A stretch of 64,000 nt of DNA from Tenebrio molitor (GCF_963966145.1 NC_091052.1:12152001-12216000), one strand, 5' to 3'. Positions 28,101-43,100 are shown, numbered from the stretch's first letter. Translations and numbers: made by a program. The notes: generated by a model not told the origin, from the letters alone.

Positions 28101-31100
28101 TCCACAAAAAAAAATCTGTTAATAAACCACCTCCCGACGAGCTTCGACAAACAAAGATTTGAAATTAGCGCCGCCACCTTTTTCTGGGGTGGGCGCGCGT
28201 AATGCAAATATTGATCGTGAGTTGCTTTTTCTATCTGTCCCTCTGGAACCGACAGCACGATCGTGTACAAAAAGGTGCTTTTCCTGGTATTTCCGCCAGA
28301 TTAAAGTAGTTGTAAACGTATAGATTGTTTAGCAAATATTCGCCTGTATAATGAGCGATGTGCTAAACATCCATTTTAGCGCCTACATGCAATCTAAACA
28401 ATGTTTACCGACTCCTCCGACGTCGAGAAACCCACAATGAGTATAACGAATTAAGACAATTAGCGGTTTAGCTTTGAAATGTTTACCCCAACAGAAACAA
28501 CTGTGTTAAAATACAAGTTGCGAGCGTTCCATCATACGCGACGGCAAAATTGGGAAGCCGCCGCACGGAATTTTATAAACACCGACAAGGAGTTAGGGAT
28601 TTTTTTTTTTTTTTGTGGAAGAACCACCAAAAATTTGGCTATAGTTCCGAAACCGCATCAGTAATTCATGTTTACTTGCCAGTTCCTTGAAATATAGGTT
28701 AGGTTTATGTTTAAGTAAACACACAAGCAGTAAACTTAAAGTACAAACAAACATAGCAGCTTTGCTTAAAATGTATTTTCTATTTACTATTCGTTTTTAT
28801 TGTAGGTTTGTTCTTCTTATAAACACTGGCAATTTGTTGAACAAATAGCGTCCTTTTACTCGAAAAAGAAGGGCGTCGTCCTCCTTTTACGTGATCATTT
28901 CGGGAACTGGCAAGCGGCAGGCAAGACTTGACGGAATACTTACTCCAATTATGGCGTTGAGTTCTGTCATGGTAACTTGTTTAGCTCTCTCGACAGCGGT
29001 CGCCACTTGCTGTTGATGTTCTTGTGACAAAAAAGGGAGTATTTGTGCAATGATGGCGTTCAGTCTCTTCGCTATTTCAGTCTGGAAAGAGAAAAAAAGA
29101 ATCGGATTCAATTGTGGAACAATAATTTCGCTGCTCCTGTTAAAAAGCGAACCGGAGGGATTAATACGAATAAACGTCAACACATTTGCAGCATTCAAAG
29201 TCGATGATGCCTCTGGACTTTGAGCTCCGATCCTTGAAAAATAAATACGACCGGCTATTGTAACTTTTTATACTTTTTCCCCAACTCCGAGCTTTCGCTG
29301 ACGAGTGTTTACTTAGCTTTGTACAAACATTGTGTTCTCTGTTTGTTTTTCCAGTTCGGTGCAAGTCTGATTCCGCGTTTACAATATGCTGCTGCTTCGC
29401 CGATATAATTGACAATTAGCTCGGCAATCGTACAGAATATTTTATTGCAAATATTTAACACCTCACGATCGATCCTGCAAAACGTATCGGCCGGCGATCG
29501 TCGACGAAAAAAACCAGACCGGATAATGGACGAGAGATCGGTTCCCGACGTGGCGAATAATTGATATGTTTATTATGCGCCAACTGAAACTATTACAAAT
29601 GCATTATGTCAAATTGTTGGGGGAAGTACATATGTTAATGTTAATATGACCGCAAGCCGCATTCGAGCGGTCAACCGCGCTGTGACGTCACTGTTGTCGT
29701 GGTTCACCGTCACGACCACATGCCCATCCTGGTCCCCTTAACCACCGATGCAACTGCAGAATACATGATGCGTATCGGAAATGCGCCATTTCAACATTAA
29801 TTGCATCGATTGCCCGCAAATAAATTACGAAACCCGTTGCAGATGTGTAGACGTCACTTTTACGGACGTCGTCCATTTTTCGGACGGCCATTGATCTCAC
29901 CTCTAAAGACTGGCGCTCACCGCATCGTATCGTACGCGACGCGCTTTTCCAGATGAGTACCGCGATCTCGTCCTCATAAATCTGCGGGAAACGCGAAAAA
30001 GAAAAACCAGAGTTATTCGTCCGATATGAAATGGGAGCCTCTTTCCTATGGTGTAAATCCGGTTTTGATGACGCCGTCGAAGGAAAGAGGAACGTCCTTG
30101 GTGCGAAAGAAAATCTTGATATGTTTGTCAGGTTTTATCGGATCAAGTGGGTCGGCCGGGAAGCAGGAAAGGGCAGGAAGGGTGCTCCTTTCGGAAGGGG
30201 ACGAGACGGGGGCCGACCCGAGTGGTTCGTGTTGTCGTCGTGCAGATAAGAAAAGTGAACCCCCGTATACATATCGAACGTCAAAAGTTGGAATCTCCGA
30301 ACCCGAATAAACTCGCCATCGGGTTCCGCCCACGCGATCGGTCCCCCGCAAGGACGACATCTTCATGTCTCGCCCGGAAAATAATAACGCAACCGAAAAA
30401 TAAACGTCGCCTCTTTAATCTCCCATTAAACCGCAGCACAATCCGAGAGCCTCCGCGGAACGCCTCCGGACGCATTTGTGTAATTAAATCTTTTTCACCG
30501 GGTGGAAGAGGCGTCGACGGTCGAGCGAGACGGAGGATCGCGTCGTAAGTTCAGTTGTTTGTGGATAAACGAGCCACATTTTCATCACAGATAATACCGA
30601 GGGTAAACACGGGCCCGTTAGTTTTGTTAGTTCAGCAACTCAAATAATTTACCCAATAGAACTGCAGCCGGTAGTTTGTTCAGGGTTGCTAGCTGGAAAA
30701 GCGACGAAGGGGACGACGCGACAGAATGTGTACCGACCACGAAGTGTCAATATTTGGTCATATAGAATGACGGCTGTTATTAGGACACAAGCGATGTGAC
30801 TCTCGACCGTATTCGACGCGTCGACTCCTGAAAGGATGCACCGTCGACGATAGAAGATGATTCTTGCATCGCATCGTCGGAATCGGCGGAACAAGAGGGG
30901 CGGTGCCGACTCCGTGTTAAATTAAACCTAGATATCAATCGAGGCCTCGTCCTGTCACACATAAAACGCATTGTCGAGAATCGATTCGGTGCACTCGACG
31001 ATACCCTCGACGGTCCGCAGGGATGTTGTGTCAGCTTTTTTATCCTGCGAGATTCGCGTCTCGCGAGGATCGTCATGCACGCCGACCAATTTCCATTGCA

Positions 31101-34100
31101 GATGTTCTCTTCCTCCGGTTTAATTTCCGACGTGGTTTCGAAAGGCCACCGACGACGGCGAACCAACTATTTTCAAAAATTCTTCTACAACTTGATGCTG
31201 TTAACTGTTGTTGTTTAATCACGGGTTTGTTATAAATGTTTCGCCTCACACATCCTAATGCAAAGCCTATAATTCTGGCGTTAAATTGATGTGATTACTT
31301 GGTTGCCTAAAACAAGGGGCTACCAAACAAAGTAATTTTTAAAAACAATCAATGGATCAAACCGAATCATTCCAGACACTCGATTATTTTTCTTCGCTTA
31401 TTTTCAAAAATGTTCTGCAACATTGTTTGATCAATACGACGCGAACAACGCGTAATTTCTTCTTTAAGCTCTTCTAAATCGTTAAATTGTAGTTTGTACC
31501 ATGAAAATACATATTGAACAATGCAGCAGCCTCATTTGGATATCGGAAACCTTCCAGTTGATTTTCCGCTCCGTACAAATCTGTTGATTATATTTCTAAT
31601 AAAAAAAAAAAATCTTTCAATTCCGAACAGAGTATTTTGTGTATTTTTTCATTTTCCAATGTTTGTTCTACGTGTCGTGTCCAAGATCGCGCATTAAGTC
31701 GTTTCGTGTTTGCGGGGCATTTTTCATTGTTCGTTGTTTATTCTGTTTTGTTGCTGGTGTGTGTGTGTGTTGCGTTACGTTGATTGCAATTGCTTAATTA
31801 TTTGCCGGTCGTTTCCTTGAAAGTATGCAAATTCTTCTTTGGCGTCGTTTCATTATACAGTTGAGTCGGCTAAAATCCGGATATTTTATGCACGAAAGGT
31901 CGTGTGAAAATACGTAAAACTATGTTTTACGTTAAAATCTGGCCCGACTAAATGAGAAGGGAACTCTAATTGAGATTTTAATTACTCCTGCTTAAACTCA
32001 CACCGCGAACCGGCCCGTAATTGGCTGTCTAATTATCATGCAGCCCCGGTAGCGCAGCTACTTCTGGAGCAGAAACCGCCTCCCAGGCCGTTTTATTTTT
32101 TCCCCTCTTCCGTTATCAAAGGCCGGTGTTTACACTAACTAACACGGGCTCGTTAGCCGATTCCTTGTAATGAACAACGCACTACATAATTTATGGGGAG
32201 TTTTCGTTTTTTCAAAACAAACTATGTACGACTTAACTGCCCGCCGTAAATCAAACGATTCGATACTCGACACTCGACCTAACGATCTGGGAAAATCGCG
32301 CACCGACCGGACGTTTGGTCGAGCAACTGTACACGTCCGTCGACAGATCTCTCTTGGATTTTTTCCAAAAAACCGCCGCCGTCGGGAGATGTTAATTTTC
32401 AAAACCGGATCCGAAGTTGAATAACGTGTCGGTGGGTAATCCGCGGTCTCATCTGGATTAGGTCCAATATTAGCACTAGCAATAACAGTAACCAAGGAGA
32501 CCGCACATAGCAATCGCTTCCGATTCGGAATTAGACCCTGTTTATTTAACGTCTGTTTGAAAAGGCGTTGAATGATGATAGCTCTCTTCATTGCATTCGG
32601 TTCAGTGTGTACCTTGTCTCGAATATCCTCCACTCTAGTGCTCTTAATGTCGTTCACTTTTTCAGTCGTTAATTTGAAACGTCCAATAAAACGCGCCAAG
32701 GCTGTTTGTTCACCCCATCGTTTCCACTCTGACCGACAAAACCGAAAAAATCCCGCTCGAAGTGTGGCTCACAAGTATTTCGAAAAACTAATCCACTATC
32801 ATCGTTTTATCTGAATATTTTGCGTCGACATGCAGGACATAATTCCCAGTTTTCCGACGAAAAATCCATATCTCAATATGTAGTTATTTGTACAACTAGT
32901 TATGAAAGTCATACTTTTTTCACGATTTCATGTCTCGTAATTTGGGAACCCAAATAAAAAAAAAAATCAGTTTTTCCACATTTTGTTTATTTTTTGTAGA
33001 TACATATGTATATTCAACTTAAGCACATAACATTTTTAGTTTACAATACAAAAATTCCCGATAATAATGCGGAATCTGGTGCCCCGAATGCTTGCAGCGT
33101 TTCCACGTTGAATAGCAAGGGAAATCCTCTCGAAAAGGAATTTCTTTGATTTTGAATCGCCTGATTCCTCAATAAGTGTAGATTGTTTCGACAGATGTGT
33201 TATTTATTTCATTGGAAAAACTTATCGATTCTGTTATCATTATTGTTATCTTTATGCGTTTTTCTGCAACTGTTCAAATGCAAGATTCAAATTTAGGTTC
33301 CACATTATTCACTGCACGCACTTCTACTCCATACAAATATTACACAGATTAACTACACACTCACTACTTTGTTACGTCTAAAAATGACGACAACCCTTAT
33401 CGAATCGATATTTTTTACACTTTACGTTTACGCGACTACATACATATAGGTACACCAACTAAAATGAATGGTGTTAGTCACTTTTTTGATTTTGTGTTGA
33501 CATTTTTAAATTGAATTTTTTCGTCTGGCGATTATCGTCACGATTACTGTTGTTACTGCTGCGAGGGGCAGACAGATCATCGGGAGATCGGGAGCCTAAA
33601 TCCTCGAGGGCGCTGAGGTGAGCGTACGTTCTAAAACAATGACTAAAATAGTGTAGCAAAACAGAATAGAATTACCACAGAACGGCGGCGGCCGAAGACA
33701 AAACCGCAGGGGAGATATATGGATGTAATTAGATAAAGTTCTGGGCTGCGGCCGAGTTAATCTGCTCCACGGTGATCGGCTGAATTATACATGCGCGGCC
33801 GCCCCGACGCCGCAACCGACGTCCAGCGGCGCTCCGTCCGTCGTCGTCAATTAATGCGCCCACATTTACACGGAACGCACCGAGACAAAGAGGGAGACGA
33901 CTTGTCTTATCTCCGTCGCCGGTGCCATTTTCAACTCCATCAACTCCGGTTTAAAACCGACAAGAAATCGATGGGAACACACTTCATGAAAACCGAACGC
34001 GTATAAAAATGCAATCACGGAAACGGCGCGGCGCCGCCGTCCCTCCGTACACATGCATTTTATGTGTTGTTTATGTTGCCAATTTCTTTGAGTGGAACTC

Positions 34101-37100
34101 TTCGTGCGGTTGTGAAGTGGCGCGCTGTGCAAACAGACGTCTCGACGCTGTCGACGCACTAAAAGCTTAGATAATTGAACCGCTTGTTAACGGGTGGCAA
34201 CGCTACGCTGCTATAATTAAGCTTTTATAAACACACCCCTTCTACAGTTTACTTAATAAATTTCGCGATTTTACCGCGTTTTATTCGACACCGGAGGGCT
34301 GCGGCGCACTTTGCGCGTCTTCAGCGGCCGCTCACAAAAATCATCCCCCGTCACGTTTCCGATTGATCGACGAGAAGTGGACGTCACGTGACCTCCGCCG
34401 CTACCACTTCGCATGCAAACCGGACCCCGCCCCGTCCACTTCGCAAAAATTTCGTCGCACGATCGACCCGTCCGCCGTCCTACCCCAACAAATAATTTAA
34501 TTTCCCCGACTTTCACAAAACGCCGAACAATCTCGTTAGGTCCGTGTCGGTGAATTTTTTTTTGTATCGTGCCCCGCTTATTTTTGCGCCCCGCAATCAG
34601 AGTTCAGTGTTTATGCGGTGTGGAGGGTCGGAACGCGCGTTCGCCCTTCGTTCGTACATGTCATCGTTTACCGCATATTGTGGGGGCGCAACTAGCGTGA
34701 CAAGGTCCGGCGTTACAATGGTGTTGATTTATTGCTCTGCTTATTCGCACTTTTCCGGGCGTCCAAGTCCTAATCACTTACCGGAAGAGAACTGCGACCG
34801 CTGTTTTACGACCTCACGCAATCACATCCGGACCCCCGAAAAAATATATACATTTCGGAAAATTTGCATACACTTGCGTGCAAATCGCGCCGGCTTAATC
34901 TGGATATTGTGTAATTGTAAACGCGTGTCGTTGGGGGTGTTTGCTTGGCGTAAACACGATTTACGCGTTTCGGAGGCTGGTAATTTCGTTAATGCGGGAA
35001 CGGATGTATCGGGGATGATGACGTGACGCCGGTCCTGATAACGATTGATTCGAGGGTCGCGGTCGCGACCGACGAAAAATCGGAGAGAGAGGGACCGGGC
35101 CCCCCCAATCAATTTCGCTTTTTTCTGCGTTTCTTCAAATCGTAACGGCGACAATAATTCAATGGCAATTTGAAACGGCGCGAGAAATAGAATTTTATTC
35201 AGGTGTCAAAGTCGCGGTCAATGTTTGTATCCTTTTTTACGGCGCGGTTAGGATATAAAACTACCCCATTTCTTCACAAAAAATGGCTATCCTAGCATAT
35301 AAAATGCTTTCCAAATACCACTTCAGCTCCGGCAATAAAGCTGCGAGGGTTAAACCCCAGAAAAATGACACGTGCACTCATTTTTACGAATGGCACGGAA
35401 TCCAATTCACACCGATAAGAATTCCTGAATGGAAAAAAGTATATTCCTTCGAGATTGAGACTTCGACCCGCACACACACACACACATCCGACGTGGAGGA
35501 GCGCGTGACGGGGTGAATTAGAGTTACTTTGTTTTCAATGAGGGTGGCCAAACAGCGTGGTAATAAAATTTAAAGGGCGTCATCCCCCGCACGTCCGACC
35601 CTGCTCTTTCAATTATACAATGGACAGATTAAGCGATATGTGAACACAATAGTTCCATTAAATACTTCTGAGGGTCAGGGTTTGGAGGGTTGGCGAAAGT
35701 TGTTTCGTCAGCTGTGAAGATCACTCCCCGAATAAATTACCGGTATCCGGTTATCTGATATGCGCAGCCCCTGCCAGGTGTGGCAGCAGGTGATACTCTT
35801 ATATGTGTACTTCCAAATCACCGATCTTGGCTCGGGTATCACGTTTAACGTGTTGTTTAGCGACACGGCGAGGGGTTCCATTATGAGGTCGCTTCTCCGA
35901 CCCCCCGACCCGCCGCCGCCAGACAATACCTGCCGCAAAAATAAAACCGTAAAAATTCAAATTCGAACCAATAAACGATCGAACATCGGGGTCCACATGT
36001 CACGGTCCTCGGCGGAATTGGCCGTAACGCGATACAGTAAAAAGCAAATATCACATGTAAAATGGGTCAATAAACATCGTGTGTCCGCTGAAAATACGTG
36101 CAATTTGTACGTGCGTTAGCTCATAACGGGGAACAGCAGTTTTATTAACCGCACCGCACTCAAATGCGCGTATGTAAATATCGGGGGTCGTCGAATGAGG
36201 GCCGAGGGGTTCGGCGCGATGGAAACGCAAATGTTGGGGACGATATTTAGCCGGGGTGTAAGGCGCACCCCACGACGAGGGAGGCTTATCGAGCATCAAA
36301 ACGTGACCTATCATTATGCCCGGATCCCGCATCCACCCCGACACGGATTAGCGACGAACTCACCCCCGAGAACTTTTTCAACCAATAATAACCTTAACGA
36401 ATAATACGTGTGGTGTGCTTCCGACGTCGACCGCCGGAGGGTGAGGCAAAATCGAACCGAGAAAAACAAGCCCTGAAACGAATTAATCAGATGGAGGAAG
36501 CGGCGATGACTAACCCGACGTCCTACAAAAGCGCAACGCAAAACTCTTGGGGGTGTAACGACAAATTACCAAGGTAACAAATTTCAAATGTCGTTGAGGT
36601 TTTGACCTTTCGAAAAGGAGCAAACAAAAGGAACTTCTGACACTATTTCACGTGCAATTTGTCCACCAAGGCTTGGAAAATAATCCTGAACAACTTGACC
36701 GAAAAACATGTTTGACAATACATCGTTGTCAAACATGTTATCGAACGTCTTTACTTTGTTCTTCTACAGCTTTTGACTTTGTGTTCGTTGGAAGTATGCG
36801 CGTAATTTACTCCCTTTCCACAGAATTTTGAAAAAAGCTTTTCGAAGAACACAATAAATAAAAATGTTGACATCGTTGCCGGTAAGTTAATCCTTCCAAC
36901 CGAAAGGCGTCAGATATGATAAAATTATATCAATACTGCAAGCATTCGGGGGACTTTTCCAGATTCCGCATTATTATCGGAAATTTTTGTATTGCATAAC
37001 AAAAATAATGTACTTCGTTCTGAAAATTCCGTTGTACAATTAAGTGCTCGTCAGATATTATTTTTGTTTTATATTTTTTTGTTTTTCCGCTTTTTAGATT

Positions 37101-40100
37101 GAGTAGGGTTAGGCAGACTTTGACTGTTTTCATTTCGTTCATTTCACTAAGTATATTTTTTTTAAATTAATTTCATATTTTTATTTCATTTTATGTTTTC
37201 ATAGAGAAATAAAATGCAAGAACACAAAACTTTTTTTCAGGTTCTGGCCCGTTTTCATTGTGTCTATTTTTGTAACTGCAAATTTATTTTATCATTTATC
37301 ATTATTCTCTAGATAACTGTTTAGTACCGACAAAAAATTCATTAAAGCCTTTGTCAGAACGACAAACATTAATTTCTTTTTTTTTGTTTTACTCGATGAA
37401 AGTTGTAAAATGTTTAAATGTCACGACAGACTCTAATTACGTGTTTCCACTCCCTTGCCGTTGCACCCTGAGCTATCTGCCTTGATACCGGGTGTATAAA
37501 AATTTGCATCAAATTATCACCGAACTCTCTTATTGTCACCACCAACCAGTGCGACAGACAGTGGCGGCAGTAGTTTGCAAACATTGCCTTTCCCTTTCGA
37601 TATTTTATTGGTAGAAATCGATTTCTTAGAGCGTGATGTCGAGGACTCTTCAGACTTTTTAAACCAGTGGCGGCGCGTGTCTTCGACGACTCCGCCGACC
37701 CCTCTCGTCCTAATCGTCGTCGTAAATCTCTCCTCGACTCGACAGTTCACTCTTTAATCGTCGACTTGTCGATGCTATTTTTATTCGACAACAGTCGTCG
37801 GGAAAAAAAAGCGCGTGGACGCCGCCCCCGTCGACACGATCCTCGTTCCGGCGCGGTGTTAATAGGACGGAACGCGTGACACACTGTACAAAAGTGCCTC
37901 CCATATTAGCTGTGTAACGTTTTCATCCGTTACACGCCACTGGTCACCCCAACCGTTCGGGGGTAGAAGCGAGGGGATGGCGAAAACCTTTGTGTAACGC
38001 CGAGCCCGCAGCCTCGGGGAAAGTGGCCACTGATGTGATCACGAGCCGTGCAAATCGATGTTCGTTTCACCCCTCGACCCGACTAGTCAAGTCGTCGTCG
38101 GCGCGATTCTCGTCGAAATAAACCCACCCCTCAATTTTTATCGCACGTTCACGGGAGATCACGAGAGGCCGTCTTTAATGGACGCAATTAATTTAAATGG
38201 TTATCGATTATTTAACGATTTATGACATCATCCGGCGAATTTCGAATCTATATTCATCAGGACCAACCCCCACGCTCGTTAAGTTAATAGACGGTCGCGC
38301 GAACGCGGGGGCGGCCACGATTTCGCCGACGGTCCGTCACGGTTCACGGAGAGAATTTCACCCCCAAAATGGCGTAATTGGATTACGACAGCCGCCGCCG
38401 ACGTTTTCAGAAATAAATACACCGACTACGACGACAACTTCAAAAACCGACGCTGCTAGTCACATTTAGTCGTTCCACGTCGGGAAAAAAAGAAACTTGT
38501 GGGGGTTCGGAATGGGCCGAGCGTTCCGCCCCTCGACACGTGATAATTAAGGTAAAATAATTTAGGCGTGAAAGTTCGAACCCATCAATTATTCAGCGTG
38601 TGGGTGGTTAGGAAAGCAGAGAGCGTTGTGTTCCGTTGTATCTTGGATGGTGTTGGGAAATGTATTCACCCCAGGTTGGCAACTGCACGATTCGCGTCGG
38701 TCGTGTTTGGAATTCGTCAGTGGGGGCGAAATTGGCAGCCCGACCACGTTCTGAGCCCATTACGATCGGGGTTGCAACGGCTGCTTGATTATCGTATTAT
38801 CAGGGTGTAGTGTAGCGCACTTAATGCTGCGAAACAGACTTTGTTTGTTCATGTGTGTTTTATTAAAGAGGGTCGAAGGTTTTTCTTTTTTTTTTTTGTC
38901 GTTCGTTCGTTTCTTCTTTTTTTCGCTCCCCCCGTTTCGTCGACGCGATGATAAATTCATCGGCGTCGGCGCGCACGGCGAGAATAATTGCCGCCCCATG
39001 GAGGAGCACTTTCGACTTCATTCCGCCGCTCAGAACATTACATCGGCAATTACGAAGTAAGTGAATCCGAGTTACGGGCTACTTTACAAACGGCACGGGG
39101 GCCGTAAATCTTGGCGGGGACCCCGTGAGTAACCGCACTGTAAACTTCCTCGCAGCTCCCGGAAACGACTCCGGTTCCGGTCTCCAAGTCGCTACCGGAA
39201 CTTTTATACCCCGGCGCGTTTATCAACTGTGCGCGATTGTTTGTAACACGAAAACTTTTTCAGCCTTTGGTTCTTGCACCCACCTCGCTTATTTAAACTG
39301 CGGGTAATAAAATTTAAAAAAAACAGGGGGTTTCTTGTCGTGCGCTCGCATTTTATCGCCTCCATCTAACCGAGGGGTTTAATCAAGCCATTATTATGTC
39401 AGTTTTTCCGAGACCGCGATAAATTACGCCGCCCCAACCCCACCAGAAAAATTAGCACATTTCTGATAGCCCCGAGGTTTTATTGTGTCGTGCAAATGCT
39501 GATCGGTGTTTTAATCGAGACAAAATCGCATCGTTCCGAATTCGAATCGAATCGACAAGTTGCAGGATCCGAATCGAGGACCGGGGTTTTATCCTGGCCG
39601 AAGCTGTTCCGGTAAACAACGCATGATGCTTACATATGCAAACATAAAGTGGGGAACAGTCGACAGCGACCGTACCGCTGGCAATTAACACACCCTCAAT
39701 ATTGCCGACCCTCCTCAAACAACCCACCCCACGCTCCGCATCACACACGGAATGGACCCTCGCTATATAGCTTGATTTCAAATTCAAATAATTTTATTAC
39801 TCAAGGGTTTCCTCCGACATTTCCATATCTACAAAGTTTTATGCTTGTTATTTCAACACATTGCGTCCGTTTCCTCGCCCCCTCAAAAAATAACGCGACC
39901 GTAAATCACGCAGAAATGACGAGGACCTCTCTTCCTCTGTGATTAATTTTCGGAAAAAATTACGTAAACTGCGACGAGTTTTTGCGAGCTGTCGGGGGAT
40001 TCACACCCGAGTGATAAACCCTCTGACACAAACACAAGGTGGATGAATATTTAACGGTAAAGTAGTGGCGATGTGCATTTGCCGATTATTAAAACAAGCG

Positions 40101-43100
40101 GAGATTAGTCCAAAAAGTGGAAATTCATGTCGAGATTTAACGCAATGGAAATAATAATGCTGTTTCGCAGAACTAATGCGCAGATTAAAATTTTAGATTA
40201 ATTTCGAAAGGCAAATACGGAAAGGGGAGATGTGGAGATAAAAGGGGAGTTATTTTAAAAATGTAACGAAAACCCTGCTTACCTGTTTATGCATTTCAAC
40301 GTTCAATCCGTACGACATTTCGTAATACTGAAACAAAAAAAAATACATTTTAGTTTAAGCATTGAACCAGAGATGTTCATAGAATATTTTCTAACCGAAG
40401 GAAAGACGGATAGTTCAGAGAATTTCGAAATTACCACAAGAATGGTCGAAGGACGAGAAAAAGTAAACAACTGTTACTGGAAGCACGAAAAGAGAAAAAT
40501 ACCGAAGCATGAAATATTGAATTTTTTGATATCAAAATGAGGTAATGGTTTTACCAGGTTTTTTTTTAATTATTGGAAATGCACCGCAAAAAGCGATCGA
40601 TTATAAAATACGTCTGAGAAAACAGCTTTCGAGAATGTCGGTTCGCATTAATAAAATAAAATTTCCCGGTGCACACTAATTATCTGCAAATTTTCTGCGT
40701 CGCTTGTCAATTAAGGTATTTGGCTCAGGACTGGCCGAACAAAAAGTAGACACATGAAATGAAGTAAAACTTGGTCACAAATTTTGACAAAAATCTTTTG
40801 AAATATATATTCGATTAGTATCCCACATAAAAACATTCCAAAAAGTTCATTGCATTAAGATTTTTCACTTTTTTTCGTTTTAAAACAACTTTTGGATAAG
40901 TACCCACTCAAGCTAGCCTTACTACCACATCGCGACCAGCAAGGTCATTCTTACAATTTTCTCTGAATTTCATCGCTAACATTTCTAATACCAAACGGTC
41001 AATAATTTTGATTTTTTTTTCCTAAGTCATCTTATACTTAATATGTATGTACAACATATTTGTATTTTTCAACAATCTGACGTATTAATCAAGCTGGAAA
41101 AATTAAATATAACATCGATGTGTATACTTTACGTGTAAAAACGATCAACTTTGAATTTATTTTTCGCAATTTTCGAACGGTCAATTTCAATCAAATTGGT
41201 TTCATTTTGTAGGCAATAAGCTAAATTATGAAACAGTGGAATTAAAAAAAAAATTACGAAATCCATTTTACGAGCCAAATACCTTAAACGTGACTGTATC
41301 AGAGAAGCAACAAAAATCTCCGGTTTCGATCAATCTAATCTGAATCAGCGAGTTCGCATGAATGAGAGGCGAAAGAAAGACAAACACTTCTTCAACAACA
41401 TACAACATAATTGGTTTAATTAAAGCGAGACAAAACAGGACGAATCGGACAGTGGATGACATAAAACGAATTCCGAAGTAAAATAAAAAGCGGTCCGTAA
41501 TCCATTCCGAAATAGGTGGTCTAGTTAGTCGATCTTGAAAAACGTACAGAAGAAGGAATGCGAATCTATTAGCATTAACACGACTACGGACGTTTTTATT
41601 GATATACTTGTTTCTCCCGTTTTACATTCCGTCCGCACAAGAAATTTTCACCGATAAAAAGTTGATCATTTTATAACAGACATTTGCAGCGATATTTGAA
41701 ATTCCACTTGCCTAACGGCCTCCATAAATTTTGATAAATCGCTTTAACATCGGTGCACTCAAATACAGATGCGAATAAATCGGCACGATATAAACGGCGT
41801 TTTTATTTATTTATTTTTTTGGCTGTTGCATCCCGATAACGATCAGGCCAAACAATACATTCTGCGAAAAAAATTCAAACGGGTACGATTTTACGCGCTC
41901 CGTACATGGTCAAGCGAGAGGAGGCACAAACACACATCGAATTATAATAAAACAACAATAAAACGAACATTTACAAACTCGTCGACACTTGATGCGTCTG
42001 TGCTCACAACATGTTAAATTTAATCGCAATTTGGAACTTAACCGGTTTTGCTAAATCAAAAACGTTTGTGATCATCGTTGAAAATTGGACAATATGCATG
42101 CGCCACTTCTATTTTATGATATTTGCAAATTCTGATTTGGCTCGATAAAATGAAATGAATAAAGTGCATTACGCAGTGTCGATATTCAATCTAGAAATGT
42201 CAATAGCTGCTCCAAACAATGTTTTTAATGCTAATCAAAGTTTACATTACGTATAAATTCATATTAAAATAAACAACGGAGGGTGGTGGTGTTTCCCCGA
42301 TAGGTCAAAAAAATAAAATGCCGGGTTCAACCGAAATTTAAAACAGTTACATATAACTGATGACGTGTGGCTAGTCGGCGATAGCTCGACAGAACACTTG
42401 TCCATTTTATTTCTTGCTTTTTAAACGGAAAATGGCGTGATAATAAACCATTCCGTCTATAAATAACGATAATAACTTGTAGTGCAGGAAATAATTCAAC
42501 GAGATTCTATCGGGGCAAGTTTTTAACAAATGTCGGTTTCAGCTGCATTCTTTAATCTTATCGCAACTGCATATTAGCATTCATTACCTTACGGCACACA
42601 CACATTAACCCCGACAAAATAAAATGACTAATACCAAGGAGATTGTACGGCTATTAAACGCACACCTAGATACCATATTTTCAATCGCCGACAGTGAGTG
42701 CAGTTCATTTCAGGATAAAACGGACTAGTTAGGAATTCGACACGTAAAAAATGAGTCGCCGGACATGGCAATTAACTTTGCATTTTTCCTATATGTAATC
42801 AGCAGTGCATTCGCTATCTGTTAATTGCACCTTAAACTGGCGCGACACAGAAGTTTCTGCTGGCGTTAAATTGGCTAATTACCGACTTGCGGCGCTACTT
42901 CACCGTAAAACTACAAAACTGTTTGTTTTTCTTCCCAGACTATAACAATTCATTATCATAACCACGAAGAAGATGTGAAATTTTCGCTTTTTATTGTTCT
43001 CCGGGGTCGAATTAACTCGCGGTCCCCACAACGAAAACGTTTCGACAAAGATTGGCCATCATTAACTCGTTAATTACCGACAACGGTGCCCCCAAAACAA

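Larger units (their letters stand above)
23218..28943 (-). other. gro intron, 5.7 kb
   Basis: No gene is supported. It is mostly CpG-rich and turns AT-rich at the upstream end, where the possible read-through isoform end and poly(A) signal lie. A short quasi-palindrome (TGTTTAAGTAAACA) sits near 28.71 kb. Confidence 0.75.
29082..40282 (-). other. gro intron, 11.2 kb
   Basis: No gene is supported. CpG-rich stretches alternate with AT-rich, CpG-poor islands at roughly 31.25-32.0, 32.8-33.5 and 36.55-37.45 kb. The latter two share an inverted segment of about 80 bases, and perfect small hairpins lie near 31.92 and 36.72 kb. These islands look like remnants of non-autonomous mobile elements. Confidence 0.7.

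Noticed and set aside
32139..32699. Minus-strand ORF of 186 codons
   Set aside because: No recognisable domain, Arg-rich composition, inside the gro intron without splice or conserved-motif support.
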